In this document: positions 11,783-23,612 of the stretch, in pieces
Layout of the letters: each line of letters starts with the position of its first letter
How positions within the stretch are numbered: position 1 is the stretch's first letter
Assembly (NCBI GenBank): GCA_037783415.1
Contig: JAZGTN010000028.1
Location: forward strand, 620,001 to 684,000
Reading direction: 5' to 3'
Source of the DNA: Leptasterias polaris
Taxonomy: Eukaryota > Echinodermata > Asteroidea > Forcipulatida > Asteriidae
Length of the DNA: 64,000 nucleotides
Position numbers and translations under genes: made by a program
The notes under the pieces: model-generated
Told to the model about the DNA's origin: nothing
What the model saw: only the letters and a program-made list of their open reading frames with translations
Databases searched by the model: none

Positions 11783-12470
11783 ACTGTAAAACCAGGCGTT
11801 TAAGTTATAAACGCTTTTTTGCAACAGTTTATAAACACTGCGACGCGTTTTAATGTAAGGTGTTTATATTGACTTAAACATAATGTTTAACACTCTTTAT
11901 TGACTTAAACACTTTAATGTGTTTTTAATGTGTTTAGTTATAAACACTTTGACACGTTTACAGCCTGCAACAGTTTATAAACACTGCGACACGTTTATAA
12001 AGCACATTAGTGTTTAACTTTTTTTAAAGTGTTTAATTAAAATATGCTGTTCCTTTTGTAAATAAATAAATAAAATAAACCAAAATAAAAATAAAAATAT
12101 AGCCATTTTCTTTTTCAACAAATAAGTATACAATCAATGAATGTGCACCAATGTATTGTCAGTTGGGAAAAACCTCTGTTTTCCGTGGCGAAATGCACCA
12201 AGTATAAATGAACAAGATGTTTCTTCAAATGTATTAATTTGTACGTTAGAAATGTTTCAAGTAGGGTTTTACAGGAATGTATTGTCTAATGATTCCTTCA
12301 TTCTTCTTAATCTGAATTTACTGGATGGGAATGTTAAATGGACACTAACGAAATAAAAATGACAAAAATGTCACATAGGGCTTGTGTTACGTAATGGCAA
12401 GTGATTTTAAAGCCTCTTCAATACAGTTTATACACTGGGATAATCCTCACTCCCTTAAGTACTTCATACT

Positions 12471-12615
12471 TGAACATCTTAACATCTTGAACATCTTAAC
12501 ATCTTGACATCTTAACATCTTAACATCTTGACATCTTGAACATCTTAACATCTTGAACATCTTAACATCTTGAACATCTTAACATCTTGAATATCTTGAC
12601 ATCTTGAACATCTTA
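12471..12615 (+). repeat. AACATCTTG/AACATCTTA minisatellite
   Basis: About 16 copies of a unit of roughly 8-9 bases (AACATCTT with G or A, sometimes GACATCTT) in tandem. Non-coding. Confidence 0.95.
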
Positions 12616-13049
12616 AATTTGTTCTAGTCTACTTCAACATCATAACAAATTAACTCTCAATTTAAAATTTGATAAAACCAATTTCTAAAAACACACCTGA
12701 GGACCTTTCTTGTGTTTACAAACATAAAATCAATTTTCTAAGGTCAGCCAGCAGTACCTGTGCTGGAAAATAATCGAAGTTGATATTTTGTTGCAGTAGA
12801 AGCCTTCCTTACTTTTGCCAGCAACAACTGGTTGCCAAAACTTGCAGCTGTCATCACTGCAGAAAGTCTATATTTATACGAATGCAATATTGTCAATACC
12901 AGTGAATTAAATTAGAGGAGAATAACCTGATACAAACAAGTAATTATGCAATCATATTTTAATTTTGTTTCAAAACATGTTGAATAAAAAATATATATAT
13001 ATATTCCCGTTAGGCCTATGTCTGTCATTTCAACAATGTTATCAACTGA

Positions 13050-13389
13050 TCAAACAACTTTCTCAATTGTTTTTATTATTCTTCTAAGCATTTGGAATTT
13101 TGAGCTTTGTTGCCCGTCACATTGTACACTGTTTATGATATGATTCTGCAAGGTTCCAAGCAGCTGAGAGTAAGTTTTGGGATATTCCAAATCAAACAAA
13201 TAGTATACAGCCATGAAACCAATAACAGCAGAGGCTCCAGTTGTCCCTTGTGCGTCGCACATGATGTTTATTCCATCCGTAACAATGAACCAGGCTTGCA
13301 TCTTCTGAAGCCTGCAGAAGACAGCCAGGCTCGTTGGTTGCTTGTCATCTGTTTCTAGTGCGGCATGCACTTCTTCATCAGGTGTCCTA
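13050..13389 (-). CDS. Last exon of a transposon-encoded protein (candidate)
   Basis: The open frame ends at 13050. A TTGTATTTATTTATTTTGTG tract and a TAG acceptor lie just upstream of 13389, so the exon probably starts there rather than at the upstream methionine at 13442. The product of about 113 residues has GASAVIGFMAVYYLFDLEYP followed by a Leu-rich helix (SQLLGTLQNHIIN). I associate the aromatic-LEYP-plus-helix pattern with uncharacterised proteins in fish and invertebrate genomes that accompany DNA transposons; this is from memory. A sequence upstream such as AWFIVTDG also fits. The exon sits inside the element bounded by ACTGTAAAACC ends. Upstream exons were not identified. Confidence 0.45.
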
Positions 13390-14773
13390 CAAAATGTCAC
13401 AAAATAAATAAATACAAATATTTCAGAGACAGAAATATTCAATCAATTTTTGCTACATTAGCACCTTTAAAAAGGAGTAGTTGACCTTCATGACCTAGGA
13501 AATGGTGGCCAAACTTACTTACCATATTCACCATATACATGCAAATAAACACTCAAATGTTGTTATCCTATTCCAATATTTATCAATGGAGTAGTAATCA
13601 GAGGCTACACCCACTGCAGTCCCAATGCATAAGAAAATGCATTATATGCATTTTTCTAATATTATTTACAAATTAAATACATGTCATATCCAATGTCACA
13701 GTCTTTGTCTTGTCAAAACGTCAGGCCATTATAATTATTTGTTTTTGCATTTATACCACAGGTCATTTGGTTGGTAAGCAGTTTGCAACAGCTAACTCTG
13801 TTTTCCTGATGTGCAAAGTGCATGATTTTGTTCAGTGTACAAAATAAAAAATATTTACGAAGATTGAAAGTATTAGTAACCTATTTAATTATTAAGATGG
13901 ACTTGGACTTTTTACCCTTGCCCTTTTCCAAACCTGTTGACCTTTCCACAAAGGATATAATGGGAAACATCCTGTCCGGTCCCTGACATTTATAATTGGA
14001 AAACCAAACAAATCAATGACATGACATTATTGTTTTAGTACATGTAATATTAGTATGGTTAGTGTGCAATGTATAGGCTATAACCGATAGTACAGCCGAC
14101 AGTGCAATAGTAAAGCCTACTGTACCTACACGTTAGTTGCCCAGTATCCGGACATATTAAATCTAGCCTACGCCTGTCTAAAATTCCCAGAAACAACAAT
14201 TGACCTGCGTCTTTCTCCAACCGTGACAGCGTCAAACAAGTCAGTTGACAGCAAAAAACATGCATCGACGGTTTAAAGCGTGGTTAACGATGTGTTTAGT
14301 CTGTGACGCACAGGTGTTTATGGTATTATTGATCATCGTGGTCTTGCTTGCTTCCCTGGAGCACAGCCGCAGCCTGGGCCCATTATTAAGTTGGGACCAA
14401 ACACCCTAATTTACGCAAAAAAAGTAATTTGACAACATTGAGAATATGAGAAGTATGTACATATAGATGAGATAAATAAGTCGTTATGGCTTACCAGATT
14501 GATCTAACAGCAATATCATCCCTCAATTGCCGTAACCAACAAAATTAAAACTCCAGTTTAAATATAATTCTTTATTTGGCATTCGGGGTAATTTGTATAA
14601 GACTTGAATGTGGGTTTTTTCCAGCATAAACTCTAGTGTTTTTATTTAAATACATTATAAACGCTGGTGTTTTTATTTAAGCACGTTATAAACACCAACA
14701 TTTAAATCTTAAACACTTTATAAACATTACTGTTCAACTTATAAACGCGTCAAGTGTTCCCCGGTTTTACAGT

Positions 14774-15507
14774 GATGAGCGATAATAAACACGCCATGTT
14801 GTATCCAACACATTTGGCTGTTTATGGCAGGCTTCTTTTATAGATGCTTTCAGTCTAAAATACATTTTTTAACGACCTACTATCTTAAATTTTGAATTTC
14901 ATAAAGTCGATTGAGCCGCGACACACATTAAAATGAAGTAAATAAAAAGTACCCACATACATACATAAATATAGTAATAACAAAATTGACCTTCTGCTTA
15001 TTTGCAGTTTGTTTCAACATGCTTGCTCTATGGTTACACACTATACCGGTATGTTGTCTCTGAATCTGTATAGTTGAAAAATTTGTTTGTGGGGAGTAAG
15101 TGAGTTAGTGTGAATTTTTAACAATATCTGTTAATAAATCACGTACAAAACACTATTTTCTCTGATCTCACAATTTGAGAGAGTTTTCTTTCACGGAAAT
15201 GAAGATATAAAAAGATAACTCCTCTATGAATAGATTTTCAAAATATTTTGATCTTGGTATAAATTGGTGAATTCGGCTCGACAAATAGCATGGTTAGAAC
15301 AAATTTGTAATAATTGTGTTAATTTTTCCCCCCGTTTTGGTGGAAAGGTCGTTTCAGTTTTTAAATAAATGTATGAATAAATCAATAAGCATCAGTCCTT
15401 CTTGCATTCATGTTCTTCTCTTTGTAACTCTATCCCTCACAGCACAACAAATCTGCTAAAACTGATTCAAGTATGGTGTTGTAAAGCGCATCGGGATATT
15501 TGTACCT
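14774..15507. other. No gene; possible LINE 3' tail at the end
   Basis: AT-rich sequence. Near 15483-15507, GTAAAGCGCATCGGGATATT resembles the 3' end of a LINE or SINE on the plus strand, directly abutting the tail of the minus-strand LINE that follows. Confidence 0.4.
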
Positions 15508-17205
15508 TCAATTCAATTCAATTCAATTCAATAAACATTTATTTCGGTATTGCCCTCACATGATATAATACATCATTGGTTTATCATAAATATTAACAGT
15601 GGCAGTTATAAACAGTAGCCAAAATTATTAACAAGTCAGAAGGGCAAAACTTAGGATTGGGTGAAGCCTTGGCTTTTGTACCCTAACCTATTGACAGACT
15701 AACAAAACAATAAGACTCACAAAGACAAGGGACTACAAGGACAGACGAACAAATGTAGGTGTATCAACAATATACCAAAAGTAAGCCATGAAATAATTAT
15801 AATGAATATGCATTGAGTAGTAATTGTTTTAATTTTTTTGAGAATATAGGTAGAGTGATTGCAAATTTAACAGAACCATCCAAATTATTCCAGTATGTAA
15901 CACCGCGTTGAACAAGGCTGTTTTTATACATTGAGGTTCGGTTGCGAGAAACAAAAAGATTTTTCTTTGAAGTGCTTCGAGTTTTGTATGAATGAATGCC
16001 AGTAGTTAGAGTAAAAAATGAGCTAAAACAAGGTGGTAATGCATTACTCATGTACTTGTACATAAATTTACCTAATTTCAAATGATAAAGATCATTAAAT
16101 TTTAACAATTTAAGATTACAAAATAATGCAGCAGTATGATCAAGAAAACCAGCGTTAGAAATGATCCTAACAGCTCGCTTTTGTAAAGTAAGAAGCCTAT
16201 TACATTGTGTAGGTAAACCACCCCAAGTAAGAACTGAGTAACTTAAATAGGGAAGAACAAAACAATTATATAGAGTTAATAAGACATGGCTTGGTAAAAA
16301 TTTCTTTAGACGATTAATTATACCAATATTCTTTGATATTTTACTCGCAACATCATTAATATGACTTTTCCAAGACAATTTTTCATCAATTCTTATACCA
16401 AGGAATTTAGTACTTGTTACTCTTTGTAGGTCAGTTCCATTTAAGATTAAAGGCACAGATTGGATATATTTACGTTGTCTTGGACAAAATATCATATAAT
16501 TTGTTTTGAGTAGATTAATACACAGTTTATTAGCAACAAGCCACGTACTTATTTTTACCATTTCAACGTTAAGGTTAAGAATAGCTGTATCTACATTTCT
16601 GTGGCTGTACACTAAACTTGTATCATCGGCAAAAAGACAAAATGATATAATTTCGGATGTGTTACAGATATCATTAATATAAATAATAAAAAGAAGAGGA
16701 CCCAAAACAGAACCCTGAGGTACTCCACAAGAAATATGTTTTTCAGATGAATGGACAGAATTATATGAAACAAACTGTTTTCTATTAGATAAATAGCTTT
16801 TGAACCACTCCAAGGTTACTCCACGGATTCCATAATGCTCTAGTTTACATATCAAAATATCATGGTTAATCGTGTCAAAAGCTTTAGATAGGTCTAAAAA
16901 TACACCAATAGAAATGTTGTTTTCTTCAACGGCATTTAGCAAATTATTCATTACATAAGACGTTGCTAGCTCAGTAGAGCGATTTGCCCTGAAACCAAAC
17001 TGTGAATCAGAAAGAATGTTATGTTTATTTATGAATGCAATGAGGCGACTATATATCAACTTTTCAAATACCTTGGAAAAAGTAGATAAAACAGAGATAG
17101 GTCTGAAATTACCAATGACATGTTTATCCCCTCCTTTGTGAACCGGAATGACTTTAGCTATTTTAAGACCGTCTGGAAAAACCCCAGAACTTATAGACCT
17201 CTGAT
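15508..17205 (-). mobile_element. 5'-truncated CR1/Jockey-like LINE
   Basis: The block holds the reverse transcriptase frame, then a ~290-bp 3' region (minus direction) and an (AATTG)n tail at 15508-15535. The 5' end stops within the reverse transcriptase domain near 17200, as usual for incomplete target-primed insertion; the endonuclease region is absent. The tail AATAAATGTT then (TTGAA)n matches the end of the decayed LINE at 34.0 kb, so both are the same family. Confidence 0.85.
15797..17200 (-). CDS. Non-LTR reverse transcriptase, partial
   Basis: An uninterrupted frame of about 467 codons. It enters at the element's truncated 5' edge, so it has no natural start; its first residues (SISSGVFPDGLKIAKVIPVH, then NFRPISVLSTFSKVFEKLIY) already lie within the reverse transcriptase. 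Then follow QFGFRANRST, the catalytic block FLDLSKAFDTINHDIL, CGVPQGSVLGPLLFIIYIND, and the catalytic FADDTSLV. After the thumb (KFLGIRIDEKLSWKSHI) comes the C-terminal region ending near FSKKLKQLLLNAYSL. The enzyme would copy its own RNA at a nicked chromosomal site. Missing are the apurinic-type endonuclease and any ORF1. No stops or frameshifts are seen, so the copy is young or recently inserted. The copy cannot move by itself. Confidence 0.93.
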   Translation of the reverse strand, partial: RSISSGVFPDGLKIAKVIPVHKGGDKHVIGNFRPISVLSTFSKVFEKLIYSRLIAFINKHNILSDSQFGFRANRSTELATSYVMNNLLNAVEENNISIGVFLDLSKAFDTINHDILICKLEHYGIRGVTLEWFKSYLSNRKQFVSYNSVHSSEKHISCGVPQGSVLGPLLFIIYINDICNTSEIISFCLFADDTSLVYSHRNVDTAILNLNVEMVKISTWLVANKLCINLLKTNYMIFCPRQRKYIQSVPLILNGTDLQRVTSTKFLGIRIDEKLSWKSHINDVASKISKNIGIINRLKKFLPSHVLLTLYNCFVLPYLSYSVLTWGGLPTQCNRLLTLQKRAVRIISNAGFLDHTAALFCNLKLLKFNDLYHLKLGKFMYKYMSNALPPCFSSFFTLTTGIHSYKTRSTSKKNLFVSRNRTSMYKNSLVQRGVTYWNNLDGSVKFAITLPIFSKKLKQLLLNAYSL

Positions 17206-17632
17206 GTGCTGTATAAGTACTGTACTATTATTATTATTGCATAAATGCTGAAGTAACATGTACATGTAGTTGAATTATACGAGATCCTGCACTTCAGTTC
17301 AAATTAGAAATTCAAGTAAACATTGCTATGACAACATTAAAAATCATTTCATTTGATTTCCTGAACAGCTGTCCTCGCTTTTCACATATCAGATTTCCCG
17401 TGTCGTAATTTTTGGTGAAAAGTTTGTTTGTAAAGGAGGTTCGTTAAGTTCGGTGAATGCGTCTGTCTTTCCAAGTGACCTGCTTTATTTACCGTGGAAC
17501 CTTTAAGCCACATTTCGATGTCATCAGTTTTTCATCTGTTACAGTCGAGGATTTTGAGATGTTTTGATATTTTTGTTTGCTTTAATCCTGGCCCAGAGTT
17601 TGGGAATGTGAGTAATCCTGGTGATTGTTTCC
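17206..17632. other. No recognisable feature
   Basis: Unique-looking sequence flanking the LINE. Confidence 0.55.
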
Positions 17633-17955
17633 TCACATATATTTCTTTATCCCAGTAGTTTCCACAGTCTGTTGTGGACACGCTGTATAATGCATTGTAT
17701 TTGCCCAGTTAACCCAGTCGGCCCTGTATAAAAGGGTACGTAAACCCAGTGTTGAAGCCTCTGTGGGCTGAAGCATGGGTGCGGCCGGGTAGTGTTTTGT
17801 CTTCATGGCTTGGCTGAGGGATATCAAGTTGGCGTCTCCGACCGATGTGTGCAGCGTGTACTGGGACTCCCTGTTGAAGTTGCCGCCCGTTAACTCGCCG
17901 TTAGCCTGGCCGTTGCCCGTGTTCAGTCGGCAGAGCACTTTTATAGTGTAACCGG
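17627..17955 (-). CDS. Candidate internal exon, unknown product
   Basis: A minus-strand frame open over at least 110 codons in a GC-richer patch. The residues read ...DATGYTIKVLCRLNTGNG, then GELTGGNFNRESQYTLHTSV and ending TTGIKKYM. There is no ATG at its 5' side; the reading continues upstream through sequence that becomes AT-rich. The 3' side runs into ATGTGAGG, which fits a 5' splice site (GTGAGG). The composition is protein-like, but I do not recognise a family. It could be a host exon or chance. Confidence 0.22.
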
Positions 17956-18397
17956 TTGCATCTTCGATTGAGTTTATGTAAGCATATTTATTTCTATTTA
18001 ATACTCCTTAAACACTGTGTGTGTATTTCAATGTTCTTTGGATTTACAATGTTTATAAATAAATGATTAGGTTAAGTTTATTTGAATATAATCCATGGTT
18101 CTTTGTATGATAATTGCTGGTTTTGTCCTCCCCATTCCATGGTTCTTTTGAATTTCTAGCCGTTCTCATGTGTCCCATTTTGTTCATTTTCCTTCTGCCG
18201 TGTGTGACATGTTGATCACCTTGTCCATACGTAACACATCGAAAACATAGTCTTGTCTCGAAGATCTCTTGAGCCCATGGCAGATAAGTTATTCATATAA
18301 AACATAGAAACAAGAAAGAAACCCCACCCCCAAAACAAATTTTTTAACGTTTTTGTGAAATTTAGTAAAACTTGAGGAATGCGATTATTTACGTTTT

Positions 18398-18475
18398 CAC
18401 GCTCTAAAAACTCCCGGGTTAAAATTGACTCGACTTTAGGGTCAGCTTGACCCAGAATGGGGTCTGGCCCAGTGC
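18398..18475. mobile_element. GGGTCA-family element, copy B (one end)
   Basis: CACGCTCTAAAAACTCCCGG, then GTTAAAATTGACTCG, and later GGGTCAGCTTGACCCAG match one end and the core of the family. The opposite inverted end is not visible, so this is a truncated copy. Confidence 0.7.
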
Positions 18476-21400
18476 ATGGTGACTGTGCTCATTCATGAGC
18501 CATACAGCCACAAGATAATGGGGTATATAGAGTATCATTAATTGTAATGTAAGTCTTCATCCAATCTTCTTGAACTATTGTATTAAAATACTTGTACTAA
18601 AAAAAAAAAAAATGTCAAATTCTGTATGAATTTGGGGACAAAATCTAGAATACATATGTTAACTTATTTAATCATTGTGACTGCGCTCAGAGCGTAGTCA
18701 CCACGAATCATTAAGTCTGGTGTTCGTGCTTTGTCCTTTCCCATTCAGCCTCCTCTTAAGTTATTTACATTAGAAGAAAATCAATTTACTTTACCATTTC
18801 GGTGAGAATGTTGTAATAAAATTGAGAAAATGTCATTATTTATGCAATAGTGACGACTGATATGCTTAGAGCGCCATGCAGCCACGAGGTATAGAGAGTA
18901 AATGTCTCTTGGTTGTGACACTCACACCATTCTCGTTGTCACGGCAGCAGCACGCTCACCCTCGCACTGTTTCTTCCCCCAACTCTCCTCCTCTTGAAAA
19001 CTGTCCGCTTCGGCGGAATAAGAGAAGACGAAAAAAAACAAATTGGCAACAAGGAGAGAGGAAGCGCTCCCCTTTGCACCGGGGCACGTAACTCTGGTTT
19101 CACATGTGGCATGTTCTTTCACACATTCTTTAGTACACGGCCCCATCTGGAAGTGATGGTTTGTACAGCGAGCGGGAGAATCTGATTCTCACAATTCGCG
19201 ACAATTCAATCAATTTGGAAAATCCCCTCGGCTCCAACCTCGGACATTCCGACTGAAGTATTTGTCTCTGTTTTAGTTGTTTCCTTTTTGTCGAGCAGCA
19301 CACGGACCATTAGGACTTGAGGACTTGGCAGTGAGCATATCTTTTTCAGGTAAGTTTCTGTCTCTATTTAATTCGTGATATTCCTGCTGTAAATGTTTAC
19401 TTGACTGTGCAGAAGTACTCTTTGAATGAGAACATAACTGTGGTTTATTGCTGGCTTGTCGTTTGAGTTTTTGCATGTTTGTTTTTGACTGAAACAAATT
19501 TAGGAAGTTGTGTTGACTTATGTTGACTTCTGGTCAAGTGACAAACGCGAGCCAGAAACAAGAAATATTTAAGCTTCGAAATCGTTCGTTCATGCATGGG
19601 TGAAGTTTTTCTACCTCTCTCTACCTTCAGAGTTTCTACGACGGCGATGTTTTTTCACGTCCTTTTTGAAGGGAAATGTAAATTACGTTTCATGATTATT
19701 TGCTCGAAATGGGGAGTGCTGTGATCGGCCGGGCTTCGATTTGTTAATTATATTTTGAGGCCAGAAAAACTTTACTCAGTGCGCTAGACAGTAATTTGAC
19801 AGCTCGATTGTAACACTGCCTACAAGACATATAGGTTCGATATTTCAATTTCCAGGTTTATACTATGTTGTGAACTCGTCGCTAGCGCCTTTCCGCTGAA
19901 ACTCAGTAGGGAGAAAGCCCAATGTTATTCGTATAACTCATTTCCAAAATGGTCACGTCTCCGTACAAGAAGTCCTTTGAATCTACGGTCTTATCGCAAG
20001 GATGCGCCGTTTCAGAAACCTGAGTATGACGTATTGGACTTATTGCATCGAGTGTACGACTTGCCAATTTCGATGTCATTCAACAAGCTCGTACACTGTG
20101 ATTTACACCTCGTCCATCAAGCATACGTCCGGGGCACCCAACGGCACATTCATCCCGTTGATCTGGCCGTGCTACCAACATGGCATTATTTACCCCGGTT
20201 CAGTAGATTTATTCCTCCCCAGTTCCCAGACAATCTGTTCACTAATTTGCAATTTCACCCACAAGCTATCTGGTAGGCTTTTTGATTGAGCTTCGTCGTT
20301 AGTCGGACTGAATGGGGGTTTCCTGACCAATTTCCCCGTTAGTTCGCTCGGGTTCGTGAGCCCCACCATTGAAGTCATGACCGTTTTCCGATGTTATTGG
20401 GTAAACATTTCCTTCCCCTTTCGTTGGCACTGCCACCGTGTACGGTGTCGGGGATTCGTGCTCAATTTGTAAGAAGACACGAAGTGTGGGCCATTTCGTT
20501 CTTATTAAAGTTCCGTACGATTCGTGCTTGGACCTTTTTCTAAACTCGACTGATTGATCGCTGTAGAAAAGGGTGTCAAATAATTAAAATGGTTCAACAA
20601 TATATGGATTCGTGGTGTATTCACTGATCGATAGAAGATTTGAATTCATATACCTGTTCTGTATTATACTAACTGTTAACTTCAAATCACTAATTCGTAA
20701 GAAACGGAAACTTACATCAAATAGCAGACGTCACCATCAATGAAGCACCTAATCATAATCGACCTTGTCGTAAAATGGGTCTTTTTCATCAAGTACATTT
20801 CGTGAACTCAAGAAACATTTCGGACATTGTAACGACACCTCAAAAATATAGATGTGTAAAATGCACTGCAGTTTATTTCATTGACAATTCCGTGTGGGCC
20901 GTCCTCCTTGGATTGATTAAGTCCCATATGAGCAACCTAGAGCCTGCATTGTCAAGTCTGTCACGGTAAATCGATATTGTCTAATGTTCTCATGAGCTCG
21001 CGTGGGATTCGCAGTTCCACTAGCACAATGAGTTCGTGTCTATAGATGTCAACTAGGGGCACCTGTAGCAAACGCTTCCTTGATTGATTGAACAGTTGCA
21101 GTCGATTCGCCAGTATGTTGGGGGGATGGGATAGTTTACAGGGTGGGGGGATGTCCCTACAGGGTTGTCTACACTAAGCTTCTTCAATCCAACATTTTGA
21201 AGTATTTTTTAGATCAGCTTTTGCTGTTCCTTCAGTTAAAGTGTACGGATTTTCATTTTATTCAACGAAACTTCATTGCAACCTACGCGGAATGCAGTAC
21301 TGCTTACGTCACTTGTGTTGCCACGGGCACTGCACGTTTTCTACATTTGGGTAATAATGAGTTGTGATTAACGAAACGATTTGGCGCCATTGATTTAGGG

Positions 21401-21564
21401 ACGATTATGGACTACGTGTACTTCGACTAAAGCACCTGTTTCCGTCACAGGTGGGTAATCATGGCACTCTTTGATTGGTTTTACGACAGATGTGCAGATA
21501 TCTGAATTTAGACCCGTTTTATATGGAACCGGGTCATTCTGAAGCCAACAATATCAGAAAACAA
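18476..21564. other. No recognisable gene
   Basis: Unique-looking sequence. GC content rises modestly from about 18.86 to 20.5 kb. An A-run lies near 18599-18612. Two diverged copies of a ~55-bp motif (with CAGCCAC, then GTATATAGAGTA or GTATAGAGAGTA) occur at about 18478-18538 and 18848-18902. Several ORFs of 60-100 codons overlap on both strands with no recognisable domain. Confidence 0.5.
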
Positions 21565-21780
21565 ATGCACAAAACCCTTTTGTAACGATAACTGTACTGG
21601 GTTCTTTTACGTATATATCACGGACCGACGATTATACGTCCCATTCCAAAGACGAAGAATTAATGGTTTGCGTGTCTTGCTGAAGGATACACGTTCCATG
21701 ACTGGAACTGGAACCCACACTCTGCCGATTAGAGCACCAAATCTTGAGTCCGGTGAGCTATACCAATCGGCAATTTGATT
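21565..21780 (-). mobile_element. tRNA(Leu)-derived SINE
   Basis: Read on the minus strand, the head has GGTATAGCTCACCGGACTCA with a CTCAAGA anticodon loop (CAA, leucine), a variable-arm segment TCGGCAGAGTG and a decayed B box GGGTTCCAGTTCC. The body has GTATCCTTCAGCAAGACACG, then TGGAATGGGACGTATAATCG and TACGTAAAAGAACCCAGTAC. The same order (Leu head, TCCTT..CAAGACAC, GGGACGT, AAAGAACCCAGTAC) is a SINE layout I recognise from echinoderm-type genomes. Many changes show that it is old. Its 3' limit is approximate. Confidence 0.75.
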
Positions 21781-22960
21781 ATCTTTAGTTTTGTGGTACG
21801 GGAAAACAGGGAAAAGTGTGGACGAAAATCCGAAACATTGCTTCGTAATCAATACTCAGTGTGTTTCAGGAAAATCAAAGTGTACGAAAAATGGCATCCT
21901 GCGTTCACGTTCTCCTTCGTGTCAATCTGATTAATCTTATAGTAGACTTCCTTTAACCAAATCGAGGCGGGTATGAGGATAAAATAGTTGGGGCCCCTAT
22001 TAAGTACAACCAGCAGCAAAATGCACGGATTGCGTGTCAGGGTACCAGACAATGCTGGTTGTTGCGTGACACAAACAACCCTCGTCTGTTAAGGGTACGG
22101 GAATTCCATATCCGACTGAACAATTTCAGATTTATCCGTTTTTTTTGTTCCTTCATTGACAATCTCTAACCATCTTCAACGGATATAGCCCAGGTAGGCC
22201 TAATTGCATTACAATTCTGAAAAGGAACATATTTATCTTGAAATGTGATATGCCACAAGTGGGCATTTCCGCATCAGACTCAAACTATGTATTCTACAGA
22301 TATTTCTGTATATCACCCCAATGCCAGGCCCATAATAAATATTGTATGGGTATTTCTACTTCATATTCGAACGGCAAACACCAAGTTATTTAGTTTGATC
22401 ACGTACCACACTTGTAATCAATACGAATCATGGTGAATATCATCCATTTTGCCCGGAGCCAGTGTATGTGAGCCGGTGTGGTGAATTATGGAGCAGACCC
22501 CCTCGATAAAAGCTTTGTGTGATCCAAACACATGGATGATCGATTCACACCGATCCTTGAGATTGGCAAGTCGTGGCACCTCATGAAGACGGGCAAGAGA
22601 AAGGCATGAAGAATGACTTAATTATAAATCAGCGTGTGATAAGTTCAATGGATTTATACTTTGCTCAACAATGTTTAAGAAAGAACGAACCCCACCTCCG
22701 GAAATGCGACACGGGTCCAGATGAAGAGGAACAAGTCCGTAATATGAATCTTGGCACCCCCAACATGTAACACAATTATGATCAGTACAACTTATGAAAT
22801 ACAATTAGGGTTACTTGAGAAAAAGCTTTGACCGGTTAGCATAAAGAAACTGTCATCCAATTTGTTTCAAAGCCATTTGTTATTGACAACCTAATTTTAG
22901 TAATAGCTTAAGCACGGGTTGTACTGGGCACAAAAGCGTTTAAGCGCCACGGATACCGAA
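21781..22960. other. No recognisable feature
   Basis: Unique-looking sequence; only short ORFs without domains. Confidence 0.5.
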
Positions 22961-23179
22961 CACTCTAAAAACTCAAGGAAGTGCGGAAGTCCGGGTCCCG
23001 TGGGGCTGACCCATCTCTAGGTCACTTTGGCCCGGAATCTGTGTCAAAATGAGCCAGAAATGGGTAAAAGTAAAAGTTAAAATTTCATATTTTGCAATAA
23101 GGTTCCGGGTCAGCCTGACTCGGAAACAGGTCAGGGCCGAAATCCGGGTAAGTTCGGACCCGGGATTTGTTTGAGTGTA
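22961..23179. mobile_element. GGGTCA-family element, copy C (both ends)
   Basis: The block begins CACTCTAAAAACTC and ends GGGATTTGTTTGAGTG, which are inverted counterparts. Inside are alternating GGTCA and TGACCC blocks (CTGACCCATCTCTAGGTCAC and GGGTCAGCCTGACTCGG). At about 219 bp this is the simplest copy in the window and gives the family's basic layout. No target duplication is clear and nothing is encoded. Confidence 0.75.
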
Positions 23180-23520
23180 CATACGGTCCACTTTGTACAC
23201 CGTTACGGACTCATAGTGGCAGTATGAGGCTTTTCAAATATTCATGGACGAGATGGCTCGAGTCATACTGCAGAAGAGAGGCAAGGCTTTCTATGCACCA
23301 CAATGACAAACAAACACCACTTCGCATTTGCTTATGCGTGAAGTATGAAACGGGCTTAAATATTATGAACATTAATTAAATACTATGGTAGATTGTATCT
23401 TGATTCGCAGCTGAAAATGTGAAGAAGTGAACAATTTCCTTTCTCCCGTATCTTTTCAATAATTGTCTATAAGAACATGAACATGTTGGCATACAACAGT
23501 AGCAAAAAATAGAAGACTGA

Positions 23521-23612
23521 GTTATAACCGATGACAGAGCTGTGTGTTGAGAGAGGTGCGACAGAGGGAAGAGGTCACGTGGTTGCTGGACGCCATTTTC
23601 GGTCCAAATGTG
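23521..23612 (+). repeat. Dispersed repeat (TTGCTGGACGCCA family), copy 1
   Basis: GTCACGTGGTTGCTGGACGC, then CATTTTCGGTCCAAATG, preceded by GACAGAGCTGTG and GAGAGAGGTGCGAC, match the minus strand of 32,700-32,796. Two diverged copies on opposite strands indicate a mobile repeat. Only one end is visible here. Confidence 0.7.

Larger units (their letters stand above)
11783..14773. mobile_element. ~3-kb DNA transposon-like element with ACTGTAAAACC ends
   Basis: ACTGTAAAACC at 11783 and its inverse GGTTTTACAGT ending at 14773 bound a 2,991-bp block. Both subterminal regions (11790-12035 and 14630-14755) are packed with units of the type TTATAAACACTTTGACACG in either orientation, which ties the ends together as one element. 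It contains a coding exon on the minus strand and an unrelated minisatellite. No clear target duplication was found. Subterminal arrays next to short inverted ends are a common layout for Kolobok- or hAT-like elements, but I cannot assign the superfamily. Confidence 0.55.

Noticed and set aside
12471..12615. CRISPR-like array
   Set aside because: Units are 8-9 bases with no spacers; the DNA is eukaryotic in character.
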